Source: Chamaelirium japonicum
Taxonomy: Eukaryota > Streptophyta > Magnoliopsida > Liliales > Melanthiaceae
DNA: 64,000 nt
NCBI GenBank assembly: GCA_947650365.1
Contig: CANTAL010000139.1
Location: forward strand, 767,201 to 831,200
Direction: 5' to 3'
Below the pieces are notes generated by a model. It was not told where the DNA came from. It saw only the letters and a list, made by a program, of their open reading frames with translations, and made no database searches. This document shows, one piece after another, positions 40,501-54,028 of this stretch. Position 1 is the stretch's first letter. Every line of letters starts with the position of its first letter. Both the position numbers and the translations under genes were made by a program.

Positions 40501-41709
40501 GGATACATTCGTGCGAATCAATTAGAATGGATTGTGTGAATAAATAAGAATGAATCCTATGAATGAAATTAGAATGAATTAGAATTAGAATGGATCGGAC
40601 GAATGAATTAGAATGGATCGTGCGAATGAATTAGAATGGATCGGACGAATGAATTACAATGGATCGTACGAATGAATTAGAATGGATCGTACGAATGAAT
40701 TAGAATAGCTTATACGAATGAATTAGAATGAATCGTATGAATGAATTAGAATGGTTACATTCGTGCGAATGAATTAGAATAGATCGTACGAATGAATTAG
40801 AATGGATCGTACGAATAAATTAGATTGGATCGTGGGAATGAATTAGAATGGATCGTACGAATGAATTAGAATGGATCCACCGAATGAGTTAGAATGGATC
40901 ATACGAATGAATTAGAATGGATTGTACGAATGAATTAGAATGGATTGTGCGAATGAATTAGAATGGATCCTACGAATGAATTAGAATGGATCGTGTGAAA
41001 GAATTAGAATGGATTATATGAATGAATTAGAATTGATCGTATGAATGAATTAGAATGGATTGTACGAATGAATTAGAATGGATCGTATGAATGAATTAGA
41101 ATGGATACATTCGTGTGAATGAATTAGAATGGATCGTATGAATGAATTAGAATAGATTTTGTGAATGAATTAGAACTGATCGTACGAATGAATTAGAATG
41201 GATACATTCGTGCGAATGAATTAGAATGGATACATTCGTGCGAATGAATTAGAATGGATTGTATGAATGAATTAGAATGGATCCTATGAATGAATTAGAA
41301 TGGATCGTACGAATGAATTAGAATGGATACATTCGTGCGAATGAATTAGAATTGATCGTACGAATGAATTAGAATGGATCGTGCGAATGAATTAGAATGG
41401 ATCGTACGAATGAATTAGAATGAATACATTCGTGCGAATGAATTAGAATGGATACATTCGTGTGAAAGAATTAGAATAGATCGTATGAATGAATTAGAAT
41501 GGATCCGATGAATGAATTAGAATGGATTGTGCGAATGAATTAGAATGGATCGTACGAATGAATTAGAATGGATCGTGCTAATGAATTAGAATTGATCGAA
41601 CGAATGAATTAGCATGGATCGTGCTAATGAATTAGAATGGAACGTACAAATGAATTAGAATGGATCGTGTGAAAGAATTAGAATGGACTGTATGATTGAA
41701 TTAGAATGA
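37579..41709 (+). repeat. F block 24 (4.1 kb), unit copy A
   Basis: Second half of the 1.2-kb duplication, then two CATATG modules (38410-38660 and 39230-39500), a phase break with GAATGAAATTAGAATG (40561), GGATCCACCGAAT (40873), and the GTGCTAATG module before the GAATTC junction. Matches 49326-53502. Confidence 0.95.
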
Positions 41710-41736
41710 ATTCGTACGATCCATTCGAATTCATTC
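41704..41736 (+). repeat. GAATTC inverted-repeat junction, type 1
   Basis: Perfect arms, consensus spacer; 3' end of the 4.1-kb F block. Confidence 0.95.
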
Positions 41737-42114
41737 GCACGATCCATTCTAATTCATTCATACGATCCATTCTAATTCATTCATACAATCCATTCTAATT
41801 CTTTCACGTGATCCATTCTAATTCATTCGTAGGATCCATTCTAATACATTCGAACAATCTATTCTATTTCATTCGTACGATCCATTCTTACTCATTCGTA
41901 TGATCAATTCTAATTCATTCGGACGAATGTATCCATTCTAATTTATTCGTACGATCCATTCTAATTCATTTGTACGATCCATTCTTACTCATTCGTATGA
42001 TCCATTCTAATTCATTCGTACGATACATTCTAATTCATTCGTATGATCCATTCTAATTCATTCGCACAATCTATTCTAATTCATTCGTACGATCCATTCT
42101 AATTCATTCGTACA
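41710..42114 (-). repeat. R block 24, unit copy A
   Basis: 405 bp; matches 53503-54028, which has an extra 166-bp duplication. Ends at CGTACAATCGTACG, a near-palindrome with one mismatch. Confidence 0.94.
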
Positions 42115-42848
42115 ATCGTACGAATGAATTAGAATGGATCGTACGGAATGAATTAGAATGGATTGTATGAATGAATTAGAATTGATACATTCGTGCGAAT
42201 GAATTAGAATGGATCATACGAATGAGTAAGAATGGATCGTACGAATGAAATAGAATGGATTGTACGAATGAATTAGAATGGATCGTACAAATGAATTAGA
42301 ATGGATCGTATGAATGAATTAGAATGGATCATACGAATGAGTAAGAATGGATCGTACAAATGAAATTGAATGGATTGTACGAATGAATTAGAATGGATCG
42401 TACGAATGAATTAGAATGGATCGTGTGAAAGAATTAGAATGCATTGTATGAATGAATTAGAATGGATCGTATGAATTAATTAGAATGGATCGTGCGAATG
42501 AATTCGAATGGATCGCATGATCCATTCGAATAGAATGGATCGTATGAATGAATTAGAATGGATCGGGCGAATGAATTAGAATGGATTGTAGGAATGAATT
42601 AGAATGGATCGTATGAATGAATTAGAATGGATCGTATGAATGAATTAGAATGGATCGTGCGAATGAATTAGAATGGATCGTACGAATGAATTAGAATGGA
42701 TCATACGAATGAATTAGAATGGATAATACGAATGAGTAAGAATGGATCGTACGAATGAAATAGAATGGATTGTACGAATGAATAAGAATGGATAAATTCA
42801 TGCGAATGAATTAGAATGGATCGGACGATTGAATTAGAATGGATCGTA
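42115..42848 (+). repeat. F block 25, unit copy B
   Basis: Begins with a monomer carrying an extra G (GTACGGAATG). Hairpin at 42502-42531. Matches 54029-54764 and, inverted, 26880-27611. Confidence 0.94.
42502..42531 (+). repeat. Hairpin marker
   Basis: Perfect 13-bp arms around GCAT; the block resumes F afterwards. Confidence 0.95.
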
Positions 42849-43524
42849 CGATTCATTCTAATTCATTCGTACGATCCATTCTAATACATCTGTACGATTC
42901 ATGCTAATTCATTCGCACAATCCATTCTAATTCATTCGTACGATCCATTCTTATTCATTCATACGATCCATTCTAATTCATTCGCACAATCCATTCTAAT
43001 TCATTCGTATAATCCATTCTAATTCATTCGTATGATCCATTCTAACTCATTCGGTGGATCCATTCTAATTCATTCGTACGATCCATTCTAATTCATTCCC
43101 ACGATCCATTCTAATTTATTCGTACGATCCATTCTAATTCATTCGTACGATCTATTCTAATTCATTTGCACGAATGTAACCATTCTTATTCATTCATACG
43201 ATTCATTCTAATTCATTCGTATTAGCTATTCTAATTTATTTGTACGAGCCATTCTAATTCATTCGTATGATCCATTGTAGTTCATTCATACAATCCATTT
43301 AGATTCATTCGCACAAATGTATCCATTCAAATTCATTCGTATGATCCAGTCTAATTCATTCGTACGATCCATTCTAATTCCTTCGTACGATCCATTCTAA
43401 TTCATTCGTACGATCTATTCTAATTCATTCGTACGATCCATTCTAATTCATTCGTACGATCCATTCTAATGCTTTCGTACGATCCATTCTAATTCATTCG
43501 TACGATCCATTCTAATTCATTCGT
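42849..43524 (-). repeat. R block 25, unit copy B
   Basis: TAACTCATTCGGTGGATCC (near 43044), GTATTAGCTATTC, and TTTAGATTCATTCGCAC (near 43308), in the same order as 54765-55368. Ends in CATTCGTACGAATG (43518-43531). Confidence 0.95.
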
Positions 43525-46458
43525 ACGAATGGATACATTCGTGTGAATTAATTAGAATGGATCGTACGAATGAGTAAGAATGGATCGTACGAATGAAATA
43601 GAATGGATTGCCCGAATGAATTAGAATGGATCGTACGAATGAATTAGAATGGATCGTGTGAAAGAATTAGAATGGATTGTATTAATGAATTAGAATGGAT
43701 CGTACGAATGAATTAGAATGGATCGTACGAAGGAATTAGAATGGATCGTACGAATGAATTAGAATGGATCGTACGAATGAATTAGAATAGATCGTACGAA
43801 TGAAATAGAATGAATCATACGAATGAGTAAGAATGGATCGTATGAATGAATTAGATTGGATACATTTGTGCGAATGAATTTGAATGGATCGTACGAATGA
43901 ATTAGAATGGATCGTGTGAAAGAATTAGAATGGATCGTACGAATGAATTAGAATGGATCGTGTGAATGAATTAGAATGGATCGTATGAATGAATTAGAAT
44001 AGATTTTGTGAATGAATTAGAACTGATCGTTTGAATGAATTAGAATGGATCGTACGAATGAATTAGAATGGATACATTTGTGCGAATGAATTAGAATGGA
44101 TCGTACGAATGAATTAGAATGGATCGTATGAATGAATTAGAATGGATACATTCGTGCGAATGAATTAGAATGGATCGTGTGAATCCATTAGACTGGATCA
44201 TGCGAATGAATAAGAATGGATCATACGAATGAATTAGAATGGATCGTACGAATTAATTAGAATGGATACATTCGTGCGAATGAATTAGAATGGATTGTAT
44301 GAATGAATTAGAATGGATCGTACGAATGAATTAGAATGGATCATACGAATTAATTAGAATGGATCATACGAATGAATTAGAATGGATCGTACGAATCAAT
44401 TAGAATGGATCGTACGAATAAACTAGAATGGATCGTACGAATGAAATAGAATAGATTGTACGAATGAATTAGAATGGTTTCGTACGAATGAATTAGAATG
44501 GATACATTCGTGCGAATGAATTAGAATAGATACATTCGTGAGAAAGAATTAGAATAGATCGTATGAATGAATTAGAATGGATCCTATGAATGAATTATAA
44601 TGGATCGGGCGAATGAATTAGAATAGATCGTACGAATGAATTAGAATGGATCGTGCTAATGAATTAGAATTGATCGAACGAATGAATTAGCATGGATCGT
44701 GCTAATGAATTAGAATGGATCATACGAATGAATTAGAATAGATCAAATGAATGAATTAGAATGGTTACATTCACTCGAATGAATTAGAATGGATCGTACG
44801 AATGGATTAGAATGGATCGTACGAATGGATTAGAATGGATACATTCGAGCGAATGAATTAGAATGGATCGTACGGAATGAATTAGAATGGATTGTATGAA
44901 TGAATTAGAATAGATCGTGCGAATGAATTAGAATGGATCGTACGAATGAATTAGAATGGATCTTACGAATGAATTAGAATGGATCGTACGAATGAGTAAG
45001 AATGGATCGTACGAATGAAATAGAATGGATTGTACGAAAGAATTAGAATGGATTCGTACGAATCAATTAGAATGGATACATTCGTGCGAATGAATTAGAA
45101 TGGATCATACGAATGAGTAAAAATGGATCGTACGAATGAAATAGAATAGATTGTACGAATGAATTAGAATGGATCCTACGAATGAAATAGAATGGATCGT
45201 GTGAAAGAATTAGAATGGATTGTATGAATGAATTAGAATGGATAGTACGAATGAATTAGAATGGATCGTACAAATGAATTAGAATGGATACATTCGTGTG
45301 AATGAATTAGAATTGATCGTACGAATGAATTAGAATGGATCGTGCGAATGAATTAGAATGGATCGTATGAATGAATTAGAATGGATCGTACGAATGAACT
45401 AGAATGGATACATTCGTGCGAATGAATTAGAATGGATCGTACGAATGAATTAGAATGGATCGTACGAATGAATTAGAATGGATCGTACGAATGAATTAGA
45501 ATGGATACATTCGTGCGAATGAATTAGAATGGATCGGACGAATGAATTAGAATGGATCGGACGAATAAATTAGAATGGATCGTACGAATGAATTAGAATG
45601 GATCGTATGAATAAATTAGAATGGATATATTCGTCCGAATGAATTAGAATGGATCATACGAATGAGTAAGAATGGATCGTATGAATGAAATAGAATGGAT
45701 CGTACGAATGAACTAGAATGGATACATTCGTGCGAACGAATTAGAATGGATCGGACGAATGAATTAGAATGGATCGTACGAATGAATTAGAATGGATCGT
45801 ATGAATGAATTAGAATGGATACATTCGTGCGAATGAATTAGAATTGATTGTACGAATGAATTAGAATGGATCGTGCAAATGAACTAGAATGGATTGTACG
45901 AATGAATTAGAATAGATCGTACGAATGAACTAGAATGGATACATTCGTGCGAATGAATTAGAATGGATCGTACGAATGAATTAGAATGGATCGTACGAAT
46001 GAATTAGAATGGATCTTACGAATGAATTAGAATGGATCGTACGAATGAATTAGAATGGATCGTACGAATGAATTAGAATGGATACATTCGTGCGAATGAA
46101 TTAGAATGGATCGGACGAATTGATTAGAATGGATCGTACGAATGAATTAGAATGGATCAAATGAATGAATTAGAATGGTTACATTCATGCGATTGAATTA
46201 GAATGGATCGTACGAATGGATTAGAATGGATCGTACGAATGGATTAGAATGGATACATTCGAGCGAATGAATTAGAATGGATCGTATGAATGAATTAGAA
46301 TGGATCGTACGAATGGATTAGAATGGATCCTATGAATGGATTAGAATGGATACCTTTGTGCATATGAATTAGAATGGATCGTACGAATGAATTAGAATGG
46401 ATCATATTAATGAATTAGAATGGATCATACGAATGAATTAGAATGGATACATTCGTGC
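43525..46458 (+). repeat. F block 26 (2.9 kb), unit copy B
   Basis: Includes a GTGCTAATG module not followed by a junction (about 44640-44715), fused to a partial CATATG module (44735-44870), and a full CATATG module at 46150-46440. Ends at TCGTGCACGA. Confidence 0.95.
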
Positions 46459-47224
46459 ACGATCCATTCTAATTCATTCGTACAATCAATTCTAATTCAT
46501 TAGCACGATCCATTCTAATTCATTCGTACGATCCATTCAAATTCATTCGCACGATCCATTCTAATTCATTCGTACAATCCATTCTATTTCATTCGTACGA
46601 TCCATTCTTACTCATTCGTATGATCCATTCTAATTCGTTCGCACGAATGTATCCATTCTAATCCATTCGTACGATCCATTCTAATCCATTCGTACAATCC
46701 ATTCTAATTCATTCGCATGAATGTAACCATTCTAATTCATTTATTTGATCCATTCTAATTCATTCATACGATCCATTCTAATTCATTCGTCCGATCCATT
46801 CTAATTCATTCGTCCGATCCATTCTAATTCATTCGTACGATCCATTCTAATTCATTCGCCCGATCCATTCTAATTCATTCATACAATCCATTCTAATTCT
46901 TTCACACGATCCATTCTAATTCTATCGTAGGATCCATTTTAATTCATTCGTACAATCTATTCTATTTCATTCGTACGATCCATTCTTACTCATTCGTATG
47001 ATCAATTCTAATTCATTCGGAAGAATGTATCCATTCTAATTTATTTGTACGATCAATTCTAATTCATTCGTACGATCCATTCTAATTCATTCGTCCGATC
47101 CATTCTAATTCATTCGCACGAATGTATCCATTATAATTCATTCGTACGGACCATTCTTATTCATTCGCACAATGTATTCTATTTCATTCGTACGATCCAT
47201 TCTTACTCATTCGTATGATCCATT
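46459..47224 (-). repeat. R block 26, unit copy B
   Basis: Its first 400 bp recur at 48510-48900, 2,051 bp downstream. Exit dyad ATCCAT-T-ATGGAT. Confidence 0.95.
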
Positions 47225-47230
47225 ATGGAT
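47218..47230. repeat. ATCCAT-T-ATGGAT dyad junction, R to F
   Basis: First copy in higher-order copy B. Confidence 0.93.
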
Positions 47231-47716
47231 ACATTCGTGCGAATGAATTAGAATGGATCATACGAACGAGTAAGAATGGATCGTACGAATGAAATAGAAT
47301 GGATTGTGCGAATGAATTAGAATGGATCGTACGAATGAATTAGAATGGATCGTGTGAAAGAATTAGAATGGATTGTATGAATGAATTAGAATAGATCGTA
47401 TGAATGAATTAGAATGGATCGTACGAATTAATTAGAATGGATCGTACGAATGAATTAGAATGGATCGTACGAATGAATTAGAATAGATCGTACGAATGAA
47501 TTAGAATGGATCTTACGAATGAATTAGAATGGATCTTATGAATGAATTAGAATGGATCGTACGAATGAATTAGAATGGATCGTGCTAATGAATTAGAATT
47601 GATCGAACGAATGAATTAGCATGGATCGTGCTAATGAATTAGAATGGAACGTACGAATGAATTAGAATGGATCGTGTGAAAGAATTAGAATGGACTGTAT
47701 GAATGAATTAGAATGA
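47225..47716 (+). repeat. F block 27, unit copy B
   Basis: Shorter by about 190 bp (seven 23-mers and a 28-mer) than 59230-59910. Ends with the GTGCTAATG module (47575-47655) and the GAATTC junction. Confidence 0.94.
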
Positions 47717-47743
47717 ATTCGTATGATCCATTCGAATTCATTC
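47711..47743 (+). repeat. GAATTC inverted-repeat junction, type 1
   Basis: Perfect arms; spacer TATGATCCATT. Confidence 0.95.
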
Positions 47744-48299
47744 GCATCATCCATTCTAATTCATTCATACGATCCATTCTAATTCATTCATACAATCCAT
47801 TCTAATTCTTTCACACGATCCATTCTAATTCATTCGTAGGATCCATTCTAATTCATTCGTACAATCTATTCTATTTCATTCGTACGATCCATTCTAATTC
47901 ATTCGTACGATCCATTCTAATTCATTTGGACTATCCATTCTAATTCATTCGCGCGAATGTATCCATTCTAGTTCATTCGTACGATCCATTCTAATTCATT
48001 CGTACGATCCATTCTAATTCATTCGCACGATCAATTCTAATTCATTCGTACGATCCATTCTTACTCATTCGTATGATCCATTCTAATTCATTCGGACGAA
48101 TGTATCCATTCTAATTTATTCGTACGATCCATTCTAATTCATTTGTACGATCCATTCAAATTCATTCGTCCGATCCATTCTAATTTATTCGCACGAATGT
48201 ATCCATTCTAATTCATTCGTACGGTCCATTCTAATTCATTCGCACAATCCATTCTATTTCATTCGCACGATCCATTCTTACTCATTCGTATGATCCATT
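47717..48299 (-). repeat. R block 27 (583 bp), unit copy B
   Basis: Same length and marker order as 35144-35726 and 59911-60493, with GGACTATCC near 47929. Confidence 0.95.
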
Positions 48300-48305
48300 A
48301 TGGAT
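48293..48305. repeat. ATCCAT-T-ATGGAT dyad junction, R to F
   Basis: Second copy in B; followed by GGATAGATTCG instead of GGATACATTCG. Confidence 0.93.
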
Positions 48306-48509
48306 AGATTCGTGCGAATGAATTAGAATAGATCATACGAATGAGTAAGAATGGATCGTACGAATGAAATAGAATGGATTGTGCGAATGAATTAGAATGG
48401 ATCGTGTGAATCAACTAGAATGGATACATTCGTGCGAATGAATTAGAATGGATCGTACGAATGAATTAGAATGGATCGTACGAATGAATTAGAATGGATA
48501 CATTCGTGC
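48300..48509 (+). repeat. F block 28 (210 bp), unit copy B
   Basis: Opens like its counterparts (here GGATAGATTCGTGCG) but ends in GGATACATTCGTGC|ACGATCC instead of the CCATGC junction. This is the replacement point of copy B. Confidence 0.93.
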
Positions 48510-49325
48510 ACGATCCATTCTAATTCATTCGTACAATCAATTCTAATTCATTACCACGATCCATTCTAATTCATTCGTACGATCCATTCAAATTCATTCG
48601 CACGATCCATTCTAATTCATTCGTACAATCCATTCTATTTCATTCGTACGATCCATTCTTACTCATTTGTATAATCAATTCTAATTCGTTCGCACGAATG
48701 TATCCATTCTAATCCATTCGTACGATCCATTCTAATCCATTCGTACAATCCATTCTAATTCATTCGCATGAATGTAACCATTCTAATTCATTTATTTGAT
48801 CCATTCTAATTCATTCATACGATCCATTCTAATTCATTCGTCCGATCCATTCTAATTCATTCGTCCGATCCATTCTAATTCATTCGTACGATCCATTCTA
48901 ATTCATTCGCACGAACCATTCTAATTCATTCGTACGATCCATTCTAATTCTTTCACACGATCCATTCTAATTCATTCGTACGATCCATTCTAATTCATTC
49001 GTACGATCCATTCTAATTCACTCATACGATCCATTCTAATACATTCATACGATCCATTCTAATTCATTTGCACGAATATATCCATTCTAATTCATTCGTA
49101 CGATCCATTCTAATTCCTTCGTACGATCCATTCTAATTCATTCGTACGATCTATTCTAATTCATTCGTATGATCCATTCTAATTCATTCGTACGATCCAT
49201 TCTAATTCATTCGTACGATCCATTCTAATTCATTCGTGCAATCCATTCTATTTCATTTGTACGATCCATTCTTACTCATTCGTATGATCCATTCTAATTC
49301 ATTCACACGAATGTATCCATTCGTA
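48510..49325 (-). repeat. R block 28, hybrid
   Basis: About 48510-48900 copies 46459-46860; from about 48900 the sequence follows the 36055-36369 type (GCACGAACCATTC). A junction of two block types, as expected from unequal exchange or gene conversion. Confidence 0.88.
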
Positions 49326-52300
49326 TGAATGAATTAGAATAGATTGTACGAATGAATTAGAATGGATCGTACGAATGAATTAGAATGGATCGTACGAAGG
49401 AATTAGAATGGATCGTACGAATGAATTATAATGGATCGTACGAATGAATTACAATAGATCGTACGAATGAATTAGAATGGATCGTACGAAGGAATTAGAA
49501 TGGATCGTACGAATGAATTAGAATGGATATATTCGTGCAAATGAATTAGAATGGATCGTATGAATGTATTAGAGTGGATCATATGAGTGAATTAGAATGG
49601 ATCGTACGAATGAATTAGAATGGATTGTATGAATGAATTAGAATGGATCGTACGAATGAATTAGAATGGATCGTATGAATGAATTAGAATGGATCGTACG
49701 AATGAATTAGAATGGATCGTGCGAATGAATTAGAATGGATCGTACGAATGAATTAGAATGGATCGTACGAATAAATTAGAATGGATACATTCGTCCGAAT
49801 GAATTAGAATGGATCATACGAATGAGTAAGAATGGATCGTACGAATGAAATAGAATAGATTGTACGAATGAATTAGAATGGATCCTACGAATGAATTAGA
49901 ATGGATCGTGTGAAAGAATTTGAATGGATTGTATGAATAAATTAGAATCGATCGTATGAAAGAATTAGAATGGATCGTACGAATGAATTAGAATGGATCG
50001 TACGAATGAATTAGAATGGATCGTACGAATGAATTAGAATGGATCTTACGAATGAAGTAGAATGGATCGTACGAATGAATTAGAATCGATCGTACGAACG
50101 AATTAGAATGGATACATTCGTGCGAATGAATTAGAATGGATCGGACGAATGAATTAGAATGGATGGTACGAATGAATTAGAATGGATCAAATGAATGAAT
50201 TAGAATGGTTACATTCATGCGAATGAATTAGAATGGATCGTACGAATGGATTAGAATGGATCGTACGAATGGATTAGAATGGATACATTCGAGCGAATGA
50301 ATTAGAATGGATCGTACAAATGAATTAGAATGGATCGTACGAATGGATTAGAATGGATCCTACGAATGCATTAGAATGGATACCTTTGTGCATATGAATT
50401 AGAATGGATCGTACGAATGAATTAGAATGGATCATATTAATGAATTAGAATGGATCGGACGAATGAATTAGAATAGATCGTACGAATGAATTAGAATGGT
50501 TCGTACGAATGAATTAGAATGGATCGTACGAATGAATTAGAATGGATATATTCGTGCAAATGAATTAGAATGGATCGTATGAATGTATTAGAATGGATCG
50601 TATGAGTGAATTAGAATGGATCGTACGAATGAATTAGAATGGATCGTATGAATGAATTAGAATGGGTACATTCGTGCGAATGAATTAGAATTGATCGTAC
50701 GAATGAATTAGAATGGATCGTGCGAATGAATTAGAATGGATCGTACGAATGAATTAGAATGGATCGTACGAATGAACTAGAATGGATACATTCGTGCGAA
50801 TGAATTAGAATGGATCGTACGAATGAATTAGATTGGATCGTACGAATGAATTAGAATGGATCTTATGAATGAATTAGAATAGATCGTACGAATGAATTAG
50901 AATGGATCGTACGAATGAATTAGAATGGATACATTCGTGCGAATGAATTAGAACGGATCGGACGAATGACTTAGAACGGATCGTACGAATGAATTAGAAT
51001 GGATCAAATGAATGAATTAGAATGGTTACATTCATGCGAATGAATTAGAATGGATGGTACGAATGGATTAGAATGGATCGTACGAATGGATTAGAATGGA
51101 TACATTCGAGCGAATGAATTAGAATGGATCGTACGAATGAATTAGAATAGATCGTACGAATGGATTAGAATGGATCCTACGAATGGATTAGAATGGACAC
51201 CTTTGTGCATATGAATTAGAATGGATCGTACGAATGAATTAGAATGGATCATATTAATGAATTAGAATGGATCGTACGAATGAATTAGAATGGATACATT
51301 CGTGCGAATGAATTAGAATGGATCGTGCGAATCAATTAGACTGGATCGTGCGAATAAATAAGAATAGATCATACGAATGAATTAGAATGGATCGTACGAA
51401 TTAATTAGAATGGATACATTCATGCGAATGAATTAGAATAGATTGTATGAATGAATTAGAATGGATCGTACGAATGAATTAGAATGGATCATACGAATTA
51501 ATTAGAATGGATCATATGAATGAATTAGAATAGATCGTACGAATGAATTAGAATTGATCGTACGAATGAATTAGAATGGATACATTCGTGCGAATGAATT
51601 AGAATGGATTGTGCGAATGAATAAGAACAGATCGTGCGAATTAATTAGAATGGATCGTACGAATGAATTAGAATGGATCGTGCGAATGAATTAGAATGGA
51701 TCGTACGAATGAATTAGAATGGATACATTTGTGCGAATGAATTAGAATGGATCGTACGAATGAATTAGAATGGATCGTATGAATGAATTAGAATGGATCG
51801 TACGAATGAATTAGAATGGATCATGTGAATGAATTAGAATGGATCGTACGAAGAATTAGAATGGATCGTACGAATGAACTAGAATGGATACATTCGTGCG
51901 AATGAATTAGAATGGATCGTACGAATGAATTAGAATGGATCGTACGAATGAATTAGAATGGATCGTACGAATGAATTAGAATGGATATATTCGTGCGAAT
52001 GGATTAGAATGGATCCTACGAATGAATTAGAATGGATCGTACGAATGAATTAGAATATGGATACATTCGTGCGAATGAATTAGAATGGATCGTGCGAATC
52101 AATTAGACTGGATCGTGCGAATGAATAAGAATAGATCATACGAATGAATTAGAATGGATCGTACGAATGAATTAGAATGGATACATTCGTGCGAATGAAT
52201 TAGAATGGATTGTATGAATGAAATAGAATAGATCGTACGAATGAATTAGAATGGATCATACGAATTAATTAGAATGGATCATACGAATGAATTAGAATGG

Positions 52301-53502
52301 ATCGTACGAATGAATTAGAATGGATACATTCGTGCGAATGTATTAGAATGGATTGTGCGAATGAATAAGAATGAATCCTATGAATGAAATTAGAATGAAT
52401 TAGAATTAGAATGGATCGGACGAATGAATTAGAATGGATCGTGCGAATGAATTAGAATGGATCGGACGAATAAATTACAATGGATCATACGAATGAATTA
52501 GAATGGATCGTACGAATGAATTAGAATAGCTCATACGAATGAATTAGAATGAATCGTATGAATGAATTAGAAAGGTTACATTCGTGCGAATGAATTAGAA
52601 TAGATCGTACGAATGAATTAGAATGGATCATACGAATAAATTAGATTGGATCGTGGGAATGAATTAGAATGGATCGTACGAATGAATTAGAATGGATCCA
52701 CCGAATGAGTTAGAATGGATCATACGAATGAATTAGAATGGATTGTACGAATGAATTAGAATGGATTGTGCGAATGAATTAGAATGGATCCTACGAATGA
52801 ATTAGAATGGATCGTGTGAAAGAATTAGAATGGATTGTATGAATGAATTAGAATTGATCGTATGAATGAATTAGAATGGATTGTATGAATGAATTAGAAT
52901 GGATCGTATGAATGAATTAGAATGGATACATTCGTGTGAATGAATTAGAATGGATCGTATGAATGAATTAGAATAGATTTTGTGAATGAATTAGAACTGA
53001 TCGTACGAATGAATTAGAATGGATACATTCGTGCGAATGAATTAGAATGGATTGTATGAATGAATTAGAATGGATCCTATGAATGAATTAGAATGGATCG
53101 TACGAATGAATTAGAATGGATACATTCATGCGAATGAATTAGAATTGATCGTACGAATGAATTAGAATGGATCGTGCGAATGAATTAGAATGGATCGTAC
53201 GAATGAATTAGAATGAATACATTCGTGTGAATGAATTAGAATGGATACATTCGTGTGAAAGAATTAGAATAGATCGTATGAATGAATTAGAATGGATCCG
53301 ATGAATGAATTAGAATGGATCGTGCGAATGAATTACAATGGATCGTACGAATGAATTAGAATGGATCGTGCTAATGAATTAGAATTGATCAAACGAATGA
53401 ATTAGCATGGATCGTGCTAATGAATTAGAATGGAACGTACAAATGAATTAGAATGGATCGTGTGAAAGAATTAGAATGGATTGTATGAATGAATTAGAAT
53501 GA
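49326..53502 (+). repeat. F block 29 (4.2 kb), longest block, unit copy B
   Basis: CATATG modules at 50180-50430 and 51000-51300; a 2-bp deletion (GTACGAAGAATTAG) near 51850; an insertion (GAATATGGATAC) near 52055; GAATGAAATTAGAATG at 52382; GGATCCACCGAAT at 52694. Ends with the GTGCTAATG module and GAATTC junction. Confidence 0.95.
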
Positions 53503-53529
53503 ATTCGTACGATCCATTCGAATTCATTC
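53497..53529 (+). repeat. GAATTC inverted-repeat junction, type 1
   Basis: Perfect arms, consensus spacer; 11,793 bp after the copy at 41704. Confidence 0.95.
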
Positions 53530-54028
53530 GCACGATCCATTCTAATTCATTCATACGATCCATTCTAATTCATTCGTATAATCTATTCTATTTCATTCGT
53601 ACGATCCATTCTTACTCATTCGTATGATCAATTCTAATTCATTCGGACGAATGTATCGATTCAAATTTATTCGTACGATCCATTCTAATTCATTCGTACG
53701 ATCCATTCTAATTCATTCGTCCGATCCATTCTAATTCATTCGCACGATCCATTCTAATTCATTCATACGATCCATTCTTACTCATTCGTATGATCAATTC
53801 TAATTCATTCGGACGAATGTATCGATTCTAATTTATTCGTACGATCCATTCTAATTCATTCGTACGATCCATTCTAATTCATTCGTACAATCCATTCTTA
53901 CTCATTCGTATGATCCATTCTAATTCATTCGTATGATACATTCTAATTCATTCGTACGATCCATTCTAATTCATTCGCACAATCTATTCTAATTCATTCG
54001 TACGATCCATTCTAATTCATTCATACGA
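53503..54028 (-). repeat. R block 29, unit copy B
   Basis: Counterpart of 41710-42114 plus a 166-bp duplication. Ends at CATACGATCGTACG, a near-palindromic turn. Confidence 0.94.
53611..53942 (-). repeat. Local 166-bp tandem duplication
   Basis: CTTACTCATTCGTATGATC followed by a GGACGAATGTATCGATTC monomer occurs at 53611 and again at 53777, 166 bp apart (six 23-mers plus one 28-mer). Both carry the private change TATCGATTC for the usual TATCCATTC. This accounts for the R block here being 526 bp against 405 bp at 41710-42114. Confidence 0.85.

Larger units (their letters stand above)
32688..42114. repeat. Higher-order unit, first copy, lacking its 5' part
   Basis: Blocks from 33766 to 42114 match 46459-54028 in order and in junction sequence, at offsets of 11,793-12,956 bp. 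The 5' part of the unit (counterpart of 42115-46458) is absent; in its place stand short blocks of the patchwork type. It carries a private 1,209-bp tandem duplication (35961-38335). Confidence 0.75.
42115..54028. repeat. Higher-order unit of about 11.9 kb, complete copy
   Basis: Starts at a near-palindromic turn (CGTACAATCGTACG) and ends where the same turn recurs at 54028/54029. Its order of blocks is F 0.73 kb, R 0.68, F 2.93, R 0.77, F 0.49, R 0.58, F 0.21, R 0.82, F 4.18, R 0.53. The hairpin at 42502 recurs 11,913 bp later at 54415. The unit contains nine internal changes of orientation, so the inversions are inherited with the unit. The phase chosen for the start is arbitrary. Confidence 0.85.
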
